A stretch of DNA of 5,466 nt, from contig JBPEXY010000157.1 in NCBI GenBank assembly GCA_052031065.1, positions 1 to 5,466 of the forward strand, read 5' to 3'. Positions 1 through 4,877 of the stretch are shown here, piece by piece. Positions within the stretch are counted from its first letter, which is position 1, and each line of letters starts with the position of its first letter. Under the pieces are notes generated by a model that searched no databases, was not told the origin of the DNA, and saw nothing but the letters and a program-made list of their open reading frames with translations. This DNA comes from JBPEXY01 sp052031065 (GTDB taxonomy: Bacteria; Pseudomonadota; Gammaproteobacteria; Immundisolibacterales; Immundisolibacteraceae). The position numbers were made by a program, and so were the translations under genes.

Positions 1-200
1 ATCAGTTCGCGCTGACGGGCAGTCAGGCTGCCCTGAGCAAGTGTGTTGGATAGAGCCAGGTAACCATTAAGTGTTGCCGGCGAGTGGGCCATCGTCGCCA
101 GCAGGTTCGGCAGCATACCCAGCTTGGTCTCTATTGCCTTCAGGGTGGTACGTGTTGGTTGGTCGGCGGTATTGATATCGAGCGGTGATAGACGTGTCAT
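1..200 (-). CDS. Carboxymuconolactone decarboxylase/AhpD-like protein (3' end outside window)
   Basis: The first 66 codons of a leftward gene are present; its C-terminal part lies beyond the left edge. The start ATG is at 200-198, preceded by AGGAG (213-209) at 8 nt spacing. The protein begins MTRLSPLDINTADQ and continues with KLGMLPNLLATMAHSP and a GYLALSNTLAQGSLTARQRE segment. This is the usual N-terminal pattern of the carboxymuconolactone decarboxylase (CMD)/AhpD superfamily: K-x-G-x-x-P-N followed by a helix ending in 'L-x-x-G-x-L-(T/S)-x-R-x-R-E'. The catalytic Cys-x-x-Cys-x-x-x-His region, if present, would lie off the window, so peroxidase-type (AhpD-like) and decarboxylase-type members cannot be told apart. 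Small CMD proteins are often cytoplasmic antioxidant or peroxidase-like enzymes. It is transcribed divergently from an AraC-family regulator across a 141-bp gap with a strong palindrome, which suggests the regulator or another factor controls it. The family call is fairly sure; the specific activity is unknown. Confidence 0.85.
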   Translation of the reverse strand, partial: MTRLSPLDINTADQPTRTTLKAIETKLGMLPNLLATMAHSPATLNGYLALSNTLAQGSLTARQREL

Positions 201-226
201 GGTGTGATCTCCTGAAAATCATCAAG

Positions 227-257
227 CCCCGAACCCGGGGTTAACTGGCCGACCCGG
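227..257. promoter_or_regulatory. GC-rich repeats in the divergent gap (possible AraC half-sites)
   Basis: CCCC (227-230) and GGGG (237-240) flank GAACCC, and within this lies the near-palindrome AACCCGGGGTT (232-242). A second ACCCGG (252-257) repeats the ACCCGG at 233-238, 19 bp away on the same strand. AraC-family monomers commonly bind direct repeats about two helical turns apart, so these could be half-sites, but the repeats are short and GC-rich and could be chance. The block would fall in the 5' leader of the leftward gene if its promoter is the one at 291-320. Confidence 0.25.
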
Positions 258-290
258 TTTGGCCGGCGCAGTGGTATTTTCTGGACATTA

Positions 291-320
291 TTGATACGGT
301 TAGTAACTAATCGTATTCAA
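291..320. promoter_or_regulatory. 30-bp palindromic operator overlapping divergent promoters
   Basis: The left arm TTGATACGGTTAGT (291-304) and right arm ACTAATCGTATTCAA (306-320) are inverted copies around one A at 305. They differ by one mismatch and one extra base. On the + strand, TTGATA (291-296) and TATTCA (314-319) are 17 bp apart and could be a weak -35/-10 pair for the AraC gene. On the - strand, TTGAAT (320-315) and TATCAA (296-291) are 18 bp apart and could serve the leftward gene. A dimeric repressor bound here would cover both promoters. The symmetry is directly visible; promoter function and the identity of the bound protein are inferred. A long inverted repeat is more typical of TetR- or MarR-type binding than of AraC-type direct repeats. 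Confidence 0.7.
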
Positions 321-341
321 TAAACTTCAAGGCGTCTCAAT

Positions 342-1187
342 ATGGCCGATGCAATCGTTAATCTTCTCAACTGTTTTCAGTTGCGAGCGCGGGTTTTTCA
401 GGCGGGGCTGCTCTGTCAGTCAGCCAGTTATGATCGGCAGGACCATCTTGGCTATCTACATGTACTCAAGGCCGGTCGAGCGCTGTTTGAAGCCGATGGA
501 CATGCGCCGATGGAATTTGATCAGCCTGTTGCGCTTCTATATCTCAATCCCACCAGACATTCGATAACACCACTACAGGAGGGTACCGAACTGGTTTGCG
601 GCTCATTCCTGTTTGGGGCTGATTTACGCAACCCGGTGACCCGGGCCCTGACCGATGTGGTGGTGACCTGCTTTGCCGACAGCCCACTGCTGGAACCCAC
701 CGTTAACCTGCTGTTCGCCGAGGTGGAGCGACAGGGGAGTGGCCATCAGGCGGTACTTGATCGACTGCTGGAGGTAGTGATTGTTCAGGCGCTCGCCGAT
801 CTGATCGATAGCGGCAAAAGCACCCACGGGCTGATGGCAGGGATGGCACATCCGCGGCTTCGTCAGGCACTTGCGGCGGTTCACGAGCGGCCGCAGGAGA
901 GCTGGACTGTCGAGTCGATGGCTGAACAGGCGGGTATGTCAAGGGCCCGTTTTGCAGCAACGTTTCGCCAGGTTATTGGCACCACGCCGTTAGCGTATCT
1001 AGGGGAGTGGCGGGTAAGCCTGGCGATGAAACTACTTGCCCAGGGGCAGTCTGTACCACAGGTAGCGCAGCGGGTGGGTTACGGAAGCGCCAACGCGTTT
1101 GCGCGACTGTTTAAATCAGTGGTTGGAGCTTCACCGTTCCGCTGGCAAAAATCCTTGAATGAGGGAGCTGATAAAGTCCCTGCATGA
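342..1187 (+). CDS. AraC-family transcriptional regulator with N-terminal Cupin_6-type domain
   Basis: A 281-residue DNA-binding regulator, the usual length for this subfamily. Residues 1-100 resemble the Cupin_6 (AraC-binding-like) domain, starting with 'DAIVNLLNCFQLRARVF' and including the HLGYLHVLKAGRALFEADG strand region (35-53). Residues 168-270 are the two-helix-turn-helix AraC domain: 'HPRLRQALAAVHERPQESWTV' leads into HTH1 (about 187-208, MAEQAGMSRARFAATFR). HTH2 lies around 237-258 (VPQVAQRVGYGSANAFARLF) and is followed by the typical 'GASPFRWQK' end. ATG 342 is preceded by AAGGCG (329-334) at 7 nt spacing. The gene lies divergent to a CMD/AhpD-like gene, and such regulators often control the adjacent divergent gene, so that gene is the likely target. 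The effector is unknown. The palindrome at 291-320 lies just upstream and may also allow autoregulation. Confidence 0.93.
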   Translation: MADAIVNLLNCFQLRARVFQAGLLCQSASYDRQDHLGYLHVLKAGRALFEADGHAPMEFDQPVALLYLNPTRHSITPLQEGTELVCGSFLFGADLRNPVTRALTDVVVTCFADSPLLEPTVNLLFAEVERQGSGHQAVLDRLLEVVIVQALADLIDSGKSTHGLMAGMAHPRLRQALAAVHERPQESWTVESMAEQAGMSRARFAATFRQVIGTTPLAYLGEWRVSLAMKLLAQGQSVPQVAQRVGYGSANAFARLFKSVVGASPFRWQKSLNEGADKVPA

Positions 1188-1287
1188 TGGCTGTTTGGTG
1201 TCGAACTGGTGTTGTGTCCGACAACCATTCGTTAGCGGCACTGGTGTTTCACGCGCAGTTGTTCCGCTCATCCCGCTGGTATTTTTG

Positions 1288-2193
1288 TTAGCGGAGTTGC
1301 CAGGTTAGAGAAACATCATACTTAAAATCATTACTGCGGCTGTCACCGGGAGAAGGTGTCTCATACTCGTTTTCGAGACCGAGCTTCAGGTCGATTCCGT
1401 TGAGCTGGTCGAGCCGAACAATCCAGGCGAGCGAACTCAGGTTGCGAAAATGGGATAGCTCTTCCAGGCCCTGGTAGAAGGTGTTGGCAAATTCCAGTCG
1501 CTGTCTACCGTTGACTTTCCATTCACCGTCAACACCGACAAGTATTTCCAGTTCGATATCATCGTCACTACCACCGAAGGTTTGGGTTGCACCGAGACCA
1601 CTGCGACCAGACAGCGACAGGTTGCCGCTGGTTTTGAAGCGATAACCGTAGCCGGCGGCACCACTGATGCGGCTATCCCAGTCTTCAAATTCATCCCAGT
1701 CATAACGGGCGCGGGTGAAGCGCATCCAGCGGGACTCAGGCAGCAGCCAGTCATAGGTAAGCTGTGCAAAAAAATCGTTCTCTTCGGTGTTTCCGTCACT
1801 GCTGGCTCGACGGTAGCTGCTTTCAAACAGATGTTTGGACGATTTACTCTCACCGCGCTGTTGAAAACCGATCCGCCAGTCACTGTTGCGGCTGTTGCCA
1901 TTGGCACCATTCAGGCCTGCCTCGATGCGGCGCTTAACGGAGTCGGGTTTCCTTACTTTGGCGAGAGTTGGCGGATCACTCTTCTGGATGGTGGTGCTAA
2001 CGGGTTGATCGGCCAGCTGGTCCTGCGGGATGACCAGCTCCCCGAACAGCTGATGGACGATGGTCACGCTGTCAGCTTGCTGGTTGATCACAGTTCCGCT
2101 CAGGCGGTCTCCGTTTTTCAGCAGGATTTGATCAGCAAACAGGTCAGGGCTGGAAGAGACCAGGGTCAGAATAAGCAGGGCGGGGTGGCGCAA
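1288..2193 (-). CDS. DUF481-family outer-membrane-type protein
   Basis: A 301-residue protein of the DUF481 (YdiY-like) type, predicted to be exported and to form an outer-membrane beta-barrel. Residues 1-20 form a signal peptide with a hydrophobic core (ALLILTLVSSS) and a likely cleavage after LFA-20. Residues 21-62 (DQILLKNGDRLSGTVI...) form the small beta-rich N-terminal segment common in this family. About 86-301 alternates polar and hydrophobic residues with many aromatics, e.g. 'WRIGFQQRGES', 'LFESSYRRASSDG', 'FFAQLTYDWLLPESRW' and 'YGYRFKTSGNLSLSGRSGLG', as expected of barrel strands. It ends in VSLTWQLR. The start is TTG at 2193-2191: an in-frame stop lies at 2232-2230, there is no ATG in this stretch, AGGA sits 8 nt upstream, and the signal peptide begins at this codon. 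It is convergent with the AraC gene and divergent from the Rieske unit. The biological role of DUF481 proteins is poorly defined, so no substrate is proposed. Confidence 0.87.
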   Translation of the reverse strand: MRHPALLILTLVSSSPDLFADQILLKNGDRLSGTVINQQADSVTIVHQLFGELVIPQDQLADQPVSTTIQKSDPPTLAKVRKPDSVKRRIEAGLNGANGNSRNSDWRIGFQQRGESKSSKHLFESSYRRASSDGNTEENDFFAQLTYDWLLPESRWMRFTRARYDWDEFEDWDSRISGAAGYGYRFKTSGNLSLSGRSGLGATQTFGGSDDDIELEILVGVDGEWKVNGRQRLEFANTFYQGLEELSHFRNLSSLAWIVRLDQLNGIDLKLGLENEYETPSPGDSRSNDFKYDVSLTWQLR

Positions 2194-2201
2194 TTCGAAG
2201 G

Positions 2202-2205
2202 TCCT
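2202..2205 (-). promoter_or_regulatory. Ribosome binding site deciding the TTG start of the DUF481 gene
   Basis: AGGA on the - strand, 8 nt ahead of TTG 2193-2191. Together with the in-frame stop at 2232-2230 and the signal peptide that begins at this TTG, it supports a rare TTG initiation codon. Confidence 0.6.
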
Positions 2206-2228
2206 GAGTGATGAACGGGTGGTGCTGG

Positions 2229-2234
2229 ATTATA
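2229..2234 (-). promoter_or_regulatory. Candidate -10 box for the DUF481 gene
   Basis: A perfect TATAAT on the - strand (2234-2229), about 36 nt ahead of the TTG start, would give a short leader of about 30 nt. No convincing -35 hexamer lies 16-18 bp further upstream, so an activator may be needed or the match may be chance. Confidence 0.4.
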
Positions 2235-2377
2235 AACCTGGACACCGTGAATGGTTCTGTACTGCCTCCGTCTGCGTAACATCGACACCCGCCCCGGCGT
2301 TTTCGCGCGAGGTGGTTCTGACATAGTCGAATGCAGCAGGTGATGGCAAAACTGTGGAATTTTTTGCAATCCGCCAC

Positions 2378-2406
2378 TTGCATCGCTGTTTCGCTCGGAA
2401 CATGAT
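2378..2406 (+). promoter_or_regulatory. Candidate promoter of the Rieske unit
   Basis: TTGCAT (2378-2383) and CATGAT (2401-2406) are separated by 17 bp and match the sigma-70 hexamers at 4 of 6 positions each. Transcription would begin near 2413, giving a leader of about 35 nt that ends in the strong AGGAGG at 2437-2442. The rest of the 254-bp divergent gap (2194-2447) shows no clear operator, hairpin or small gene. Confidence 0.3.
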
Positions 2407-2447
2407 GAGCCGTTGATTTTGCTCAGGTTCGATTTGAGGAGGCGAAC

Positions 2448-3656
2448 ATGAACAGCAATGTCCGACCCTTTGCAGAGAAGTACCCGCAGCTGGGTACCGC
2501 GCCAGTGTCCACCGCGCCGGCTGTCGATCCGGCGTTTTTCGACAAAGAGAAGGAGCATATCTTCGGCAAGATGTGGGTCAATATGATCCTGCGCGAAGAG
2601 GATCTGCCCAATCCCGGCGACTATTTTGTGCGCGACATAGAGGTGCTGGATGCCTCGGTAATCGTGGTGCGTGGCGAGGATGGCAAACTGCGCGCTCTCC
2701 ATAATGTCTGCACTCACCGCGGCAACCGACTGGTTAATGATGAGGCGGGTAGCTGTAACGGTTTTCAGTGTGACTTTCACGGCTGGGTTTTTAGTAATCA
2801 GGGTGAACTCTCATTTGTGACCGACGAACAACGCTTTTATGATCTGGATAAACAAGGACTCGGCCTGGTCCCGGTTCATCTGGATACCTGGGGCGGCTTT
2901 ATCTTTGTAAATCTTGAAGAGACGCCGAGCCAGAGCCTGGCCGATTCGATGGCTGAGTTCAACGAAGACCTGAAACCATATCCATTTGAACAGATGGTTC
3001 TTGCGGGTCGCTATCGTTACGAAACCCAGGCGAACTGGAAAACCACCATGAACGCCTTTCAGGAGTCTTATCACGCAGCCTTTGTGCACAAACGTTCAGT
3101 GCGTCAGTGCCTTGAGGACGACTCAGATCCTTATCTGGCCTGTCAGCGGATCAAACTGCAGCAGAACGGCAATCAGAGTATCAGCGTACACCTGCCTCCC
3201 CACGAGCTGACACCCACCGAGCAGATAGCCTACGGCATGGGGGCGACCTTCACCCAGGGCGGAGATGGGAACAACAACGCTTTTCCTGGAACCGCACAGT
3301 CGCAGATCGAAAACTGGGCGTTTGATCTGAATATTATATTTCCGTTTTCGCGCATTAACGTCGGTGCCGGGTGGTACTACGTCGATGCCTTCTGGCCGGT
3401 AGCTCAGGATAAAACAGTCTATGAGTTGGCCTTCTATTTCCCGATGCCTGCGAATGCCGGGACGATGATCAGCCAGGAGTACAGCAAGATTGTGCTACGG
3501 GATCTGTCACGGGAGGACCTTTTCACCAATGAGGTGACCCATAACGCGCTCAGATCCGGGGCGATTAAATCGATTCAGCTTTCTGATCAGGAGATCGCTG
3601 TACGTCATCAATACAAAATGGTTACCGATCTTTGTGATCAGGCAGCGGAGGGATGA
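2448..3656 (+). CDS. Rieske [2Fe-2S] non-haem iron oxygenase, alpha subunit
   Basis: A 402-residue catalytic subunit of a Rieske oxygenase, which uses O2 and two electrons to hydroxylate or dealkylate a small organic substrate in the cytoplasm. Residues about 40-155 form the Rieske domain with cluster ligands C88-x-H90 (in VCTHRGN) and C108-x-x-H111 (in CDFHGW). The C-terminal catalytic domain carries the mononuclear iron site: NWKTTMNAFQESYHAAFVH (196-214) supplies H209 and H214, with E206 in the position bridging to the neighbouring Rieske cluster. D357 in SREDLF is the likely third iron ligand. Length is normal for alpha subunits. ATG 2448 follows AGGAGG (2437-2442) at 5 nt. A Glu rather than Asp at the bridging position is also known in carnitine-type (CntA) oxygenases, but this is not enough to name a substrate. 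The partner reductase and ferredoxin are not in the window. A 114-residue unknown protein is coded 3 nt downstream. The family assignment is firm; the substrate is unknown. Confidence 0.95.
   Translation: MNSNVRPFAEKYPQLGTAPVSTAPAVDPAFFDKEKEHIFGKMWVNMILREEDLPNPGDYFVRDIEVLDASVIVVRGEDGKLRALHNVCTHRGNRLVNDEAGSCNGFQCDFHGWVFSNQGELSFVTDEQRFYDLDKQGLGLVPVHLDTWGGFIFVNLEETPSQSLADSMAEFNEDLKPYPFEQMVLAGRYRYETQANWKTTMNAFQESYHAAFVHKRSVRQCLEDDSDPYLACQRIKLQQNGNQSISVHLPPHELTPTEQIAYGMGATFTQGGDGNNNAFPGTAQSQIENWAFDLNIIFPFSRINVGAGWYYVDAFWPVAQDKTVYELAFYFPMPANAGTMISQEYSKIVLRDLSREDLFTNEVTHNALRSGAIKSIQLSDQEIAVRHQYKMVTDLCDQAAEG
3647..3652 (+). promoter_or_regulatory. Ribosome binding site deciding the start of the Rieske partner gene
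   Basis: GGAGGG lies within the last codons of the Rieske gene, 7 nt ahead of ATG 3660. The spacing favours ATG 3660 over the TTG at 3657 that directly follows the Rieske stop, and suggests translational coupling. Confidence 0.6.
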
Positions 3657-3659
3657 TTG

Positions 3660-4004
3660 ATGAGCGCATTACCGGAACCCTTTAGCCACCTGCAGCCATA
3701 TAGCCATTGGGCTCACCCAACAGAAGATGGGCGGATGCGTCAACGCTTTAGCGCCTCCATGGATGAGGTTAACGACTATTATCAGGCGCTGCTGCCTGAG
3801 GTTATGCCGATAGCAGAACATCTCAGCCACTGGCCGCTGGCCGAGCTCCCCGAAGAGCAGAAGCCTTTGCTCTACATGGCGCTCATGTTTATGGAAACAG
3901 CCATGTCTGCGGAGTTCTTTTTTGAGCCGGATGTACCTGATGCACTTGGCGCAGAGCACATGCAGGTATTTTCCGGGCGTTCGGAACAGCTGGTTAACAG
4001 GTAA
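3660..4004 (+). CDS. Small protein of unknown function, Rieske partner
   Basis: A 114-residue protein that I cannot assign to a named family. It starts 3 nt after the Rieske stop codon, with its Shine-Dalgarno site inside the Rieske gene, so the two are almost certainly co-transcribed and probably translationally coupled. The N-terminus (1-30) is aromatic and basic, with PYSHWAHPTEDGRMRQRF. Residues 33-60 look helical and amphipathic (SMDEVNDYYQALLPEVMPIAEHL), as does 64-87 (PEEQKPLLYMALMFMETAMSAEFFF). An acidic 'EPDVPDALGAEHM' stretch follows. There is no signal peptide, no membrane segment long enough to be certain, no Cys, and no iron-sulfur or flavin motif, so it is not an electron-transfer component. 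It is shorter than, and does not resemble, classical Rieske beta subunits (about 160-180 residues, NTF2-like fold). From memory, similar short W-x-x-P-T-x-x-x-R proteins occur beside other Rieske genes; this is unverified. Plausible roles are a subunit, chaperone or stability factor for the oxygenase. Confidence 0.85.
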   Translation: MSALPEPFSHLQPYSHWAHPTEDGRMRQRFSASMDEVNDYYQALLPEVMPIAEHLSHWPLAELPEEQKPLLYMALMFMETAMSAEFFFEPDVPDALGAEHMQVFSGRSEQLVNR

Positions 4005-4009
4005 CCGGT

Positions 4010-4041
4010 TTCGCCAGGCGGGTTTTCCCGCTTCTGGCGAA
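4010..4041. terminator. Strong stem-loop terminator between convergent genes
   Basis: TTCGCCAG (4010-4017) pairs with CTGGCGAA (4034-4041). GCGGG (4018-4022) pairs with CCCGC (4027-4031) around a TTTT loop, with only a TT bulge at 4032-4033, giving 13 base pairs. It starts 6 nt after the TAA of the Rieske partner gene and lies 21 nt beyond the stop of the leftward gene at 4062. The run that follows (CTTT, then GGGCGTTCTT) is only weakly U-rich on the + strand, and the - strand has no T tract. It may stop transcripts imperfectly from both sides or protect their 3' ends. Confidence 0.75.
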
Positions 4042-4061
4042 GCCAGCTTTGGGCGTTCTTG

Positions 4062-4445
4062 TCAGGGCGCGACCAGTGAGATTTTCAACGACAAGTCCTT
4101 GATGTCGTAATCCAATGAGTTATCCAGCAGCGCGGCAACGTGGTTGAAGCTGGTGAGCAGAGAGTATTTCTGACCATGAATCACCAGGCTGTCGACCGGA
4201 AACTCGGTGGTTCTGAACTCCGGGCGATGGTCTGTTTCAAGGTGCATGATCGCCGCTGAGGCCAACGCCAGGGCATCGGCAGTTTTCATGAGCCGGATTG
4301 CACGCTCTTTCATTTTGAACCCGGTGTAGGCAGTCATTCGCGGTGGCTTGATAGAACTGTTGACCGCGGAATCGCTGGCCCACTGAACTGCCCCAAAAAC
4401 GCCTTTTTCGGACCCCAGGGTTTCGAGAGAAATTGGTTCAGACAC
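4062..4445 (-). CDS. Hypothetical protein, 127 residues, GTG start
   Basis: I do not recognise a family. The gene is supported by AAGGAG (4458-4453) placed 7 nt ahead of GTG 4445-4443, by its TGA stop just inside a convergent terminator, and by an evenly composed protein. The N-terminus (MSEPISLETLGSEKGVFGAV) is followed by a Ser/Ala-rich linker. A strongly helical stretch at 44-68 (KMKERAIRLMKTADALALASAA) could be amphipathic. The C-terminal half looks beta/alpha mixed: residues 82-101 (FPVDSLVIHGQKYSLLTSFN), a helix around HVAALLDNSLD, and a final DIKDLSLKISLVAP. No signal peptide, transmembrane helix, Cys or catalytic motif is visible, so it is probably a small cytoplasmic protein. It points toward the Rieske unit but has its own direction and ribosome binding site, so shared function is not implied. 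I found no clear promoter upstream of it. Confidence 0.7.
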   Translation of the reverse strand: MSEPISLETLGSEKGVFGAVQWASDSAVNSSIKPPRMTAYTGFKMKERAIRLMKTADALALASAAIMHLETDHRPEFRTTEFPVDSLVIHGQKYSLLTSFNHVAALLDNSLDYDIKDLSLKISLVAP

Positions 4446-4452
4446 GACGCTA

Positions 4453-4458
4453 CTCCTT
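4453..4458 (-). promoter_or_regulatory. Ribosome binding site deciding the GTG start
   Basis: AAGGAG on the - strand, 7 nt ahead of GTG 4445-4443. It is the main evidence that the 127-residue open frame is a real gene starting at GTG. Confidence 0.7.
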
Positions 4459-4613
4459 AAAAACTTTAGTCAATTGTTCCGCTCCCTGCTCTCAAAAACA
4501 TCACTGCAATAACCGCGCCATTACCGAACGGGCTGCAAAAGATTGCAGGTTCAGGGTTGAGTCGGCTGACTTATTCGAGTTTGCGGGCACCTTTCTGGCA
4601 CCGGGGTCAGCAC

Positions 4614-4693
4614 ATCTAACACCGAATGCACCTGACAGGTGCAGGCAGGTCTCCCTTCTGGCTTTGGGTGGTACCTGAATCGGTGTTGTAGAT
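4614..4693. repeat. Long imperfect inverted repeat enclosing a perfect hairpin
   Basis: ATCTAACACCGA (4614-4625) pairs with TCGGTGTTGTAGAT (4680-4693) as 12 base pairs with a TG bulge (4687-4688). Inside, TGCACCT/AGGTGCA (4627-4643) is a perfect 7-bp hairpin with a GAC loop. CAGGT (4646-4650) can pair with ACCTG (4673-4677), with CCC/GGG (4653-4655/4666-4668) within, which would make a three-way junction. Further out, CAG (4608-4610) with CTG (4696-4698) and ACCG (4600-4603) with CGGT (4701-4704) could extend the base. It matches no riboswitch or small RNA that I recognise and lies upstream of the predicted FliA promoter. It may be a small RNA, a remnant of a palindromic element, or a DNA-level structure. 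Confidence 0.6.
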
Positions 4694-4718
4694 ATCTGGT
4701 CGGTAGTCCCTCATTTCC

Positions 4719-4745
4719 TAAAGTTGCGGCCAATCCACTCGATAG
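4719..4745 (+). promoter_or_regulatory. FliA (sigma-28) type promoter for the NIT receptor gene
   Basis: TAAAGTTG (4719-4726), an 11-bp spacer, and CTCGATAG (4738-4745) fit the enterobacterial-type sigma-28 consensus TAAAGTTT-N11-GCCGATAA at 12 of 16 positions with exact spacing. The predicted transcription start is near 4752, leaving a leader of about 125 nt before ATG 4878. Flagellar sigma-28 promoters are typical of chemoreceptor genes, so the site supports a chemotaxis role for the gene downstream. The sequence match is direct; use by FliA is inferred. Confidence 0.6.
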
Positions 4746-4783
4746 GAACCTTTCAGGCAGCGTCGCCTTCCAGTGATATTCAG

Positions 4784-4844
4784 GTAGCCGCATGGCTACT
4801 TCACTCAGGTCGAGCGGAGATGTCCCACTGGACGGGGTCTCTGC
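4784..4844 (+). other. Two hairpins in the probable leader of the NIT receptor gene
   Basis: GTAGCC/GGCTAC (4784-4799) is a perfect 6-bp stem with a GCAT loop. GCGGAGA (4814-4820) pairs with TCTCTGC (4838-4844) with one G-T pair, and has CCC/GGG inside. The second hairpin ends 20 nt ahead of the ribosome binding site at 4865-4871. Neither is followed by a T tract, so they do not look like terminators or attenuators. They may affect mRNA stability or translation. Confidence 0.45.
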
Positions 4845-4877
4845 AGGGCGTGATTGGACAATTCAAAAGGGCTAATC

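Larger units (their letters stand above)
4446..4877. other. 432-bp gene-free region with many inverted repeats
   Basis: I see no coding region here. Short open frames on both strands (4433-4678 + and 4551-4793 -) lack Shine-Dalgarno sites and look like chance. The region contains, in order: the hairpin CTGCAA/TTGCAG at 4533-4548; a 12-bp stem with 2-nt bulge joining 4614-4625 to 4680-4693, enclosing a 7-bp hairpin at 4627-4643; a FliA-like promoter at 4719-4745; and two hairpins in the probable leader of the receptor gene (4784-4799 and 4814-4844). It also has the repeat ACCTTTC[T/A]GGCA[C/G]CG at 4589-4603 and 4748-4762. A 9-bp inverted pair, TACCTGAAT (4672-4680) and ATTCAGGTA (4778-4786), spans the promoter. 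Confidence 0.7.

Noticed and set aside
1188..1287. Terminator between the convergent AraC and DUF481 genes
   Set aside because: Only short stems occur (GTTGT/ACAAC at 1211-1225; TCCGCT/AGCGGA at 1263-1295 with a long loop) and none is followed by a proper T tract. Three copies of (T/C)TGGTGT at 1195, 1206 and 1241 are too short to mean much.
1582..2211. A 209-codon open frame antisense to the DUF481 gene
   Set aside because: It lies opposite a gene with a clear signal peptide and family pattern, has no recognisable protein features, and is explained by the absence of stops opposite a biased coding strand.
2345..2369. Possible sigma-54 promoter upstream of the Rieske gene (GG at 2356-2357 and GC at 2366-2367)
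   Set aside because: The gap between GG and GC is 8 bp, not the strict 10 bp of -24/-12 promoters, and the other GG (2345-2346) is too far away.
3657..3659. TTG as start of the Rieske partner gene
   Set aside because: The adjacent in-frame ATG at 3660 is a stronger codon and is better spaced (7 nt) from GGAGGG.
4614..4693. Integron attC-like site (ATCTAAC at the left end, inverted repeat of about 80 bp)
   Set aside because: ATCTAAC fits the RYYYAAC box, but the right-hand GTTRRRY box is broken by a 2-nt insertion at the would-be crossover, and no integrase or cassette array is present.
4614..4710. TPP or cyclic-di-GMP riboswitch in the structured region
   Set aside because: The conserved CTGAGA and other core motifs of the TPP class and the conserved core of the GEMM class are missing, and the structure lies upstream of the predicted transcription start.
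4551..4793. An 80-codon open frame on the - strand in the gene-free region
   Set aside because: It has no ribosome binding site, crosses both the inverted repeat and the FliA-like promoter, and has an unbiased, proline- and arginine-rich composition.
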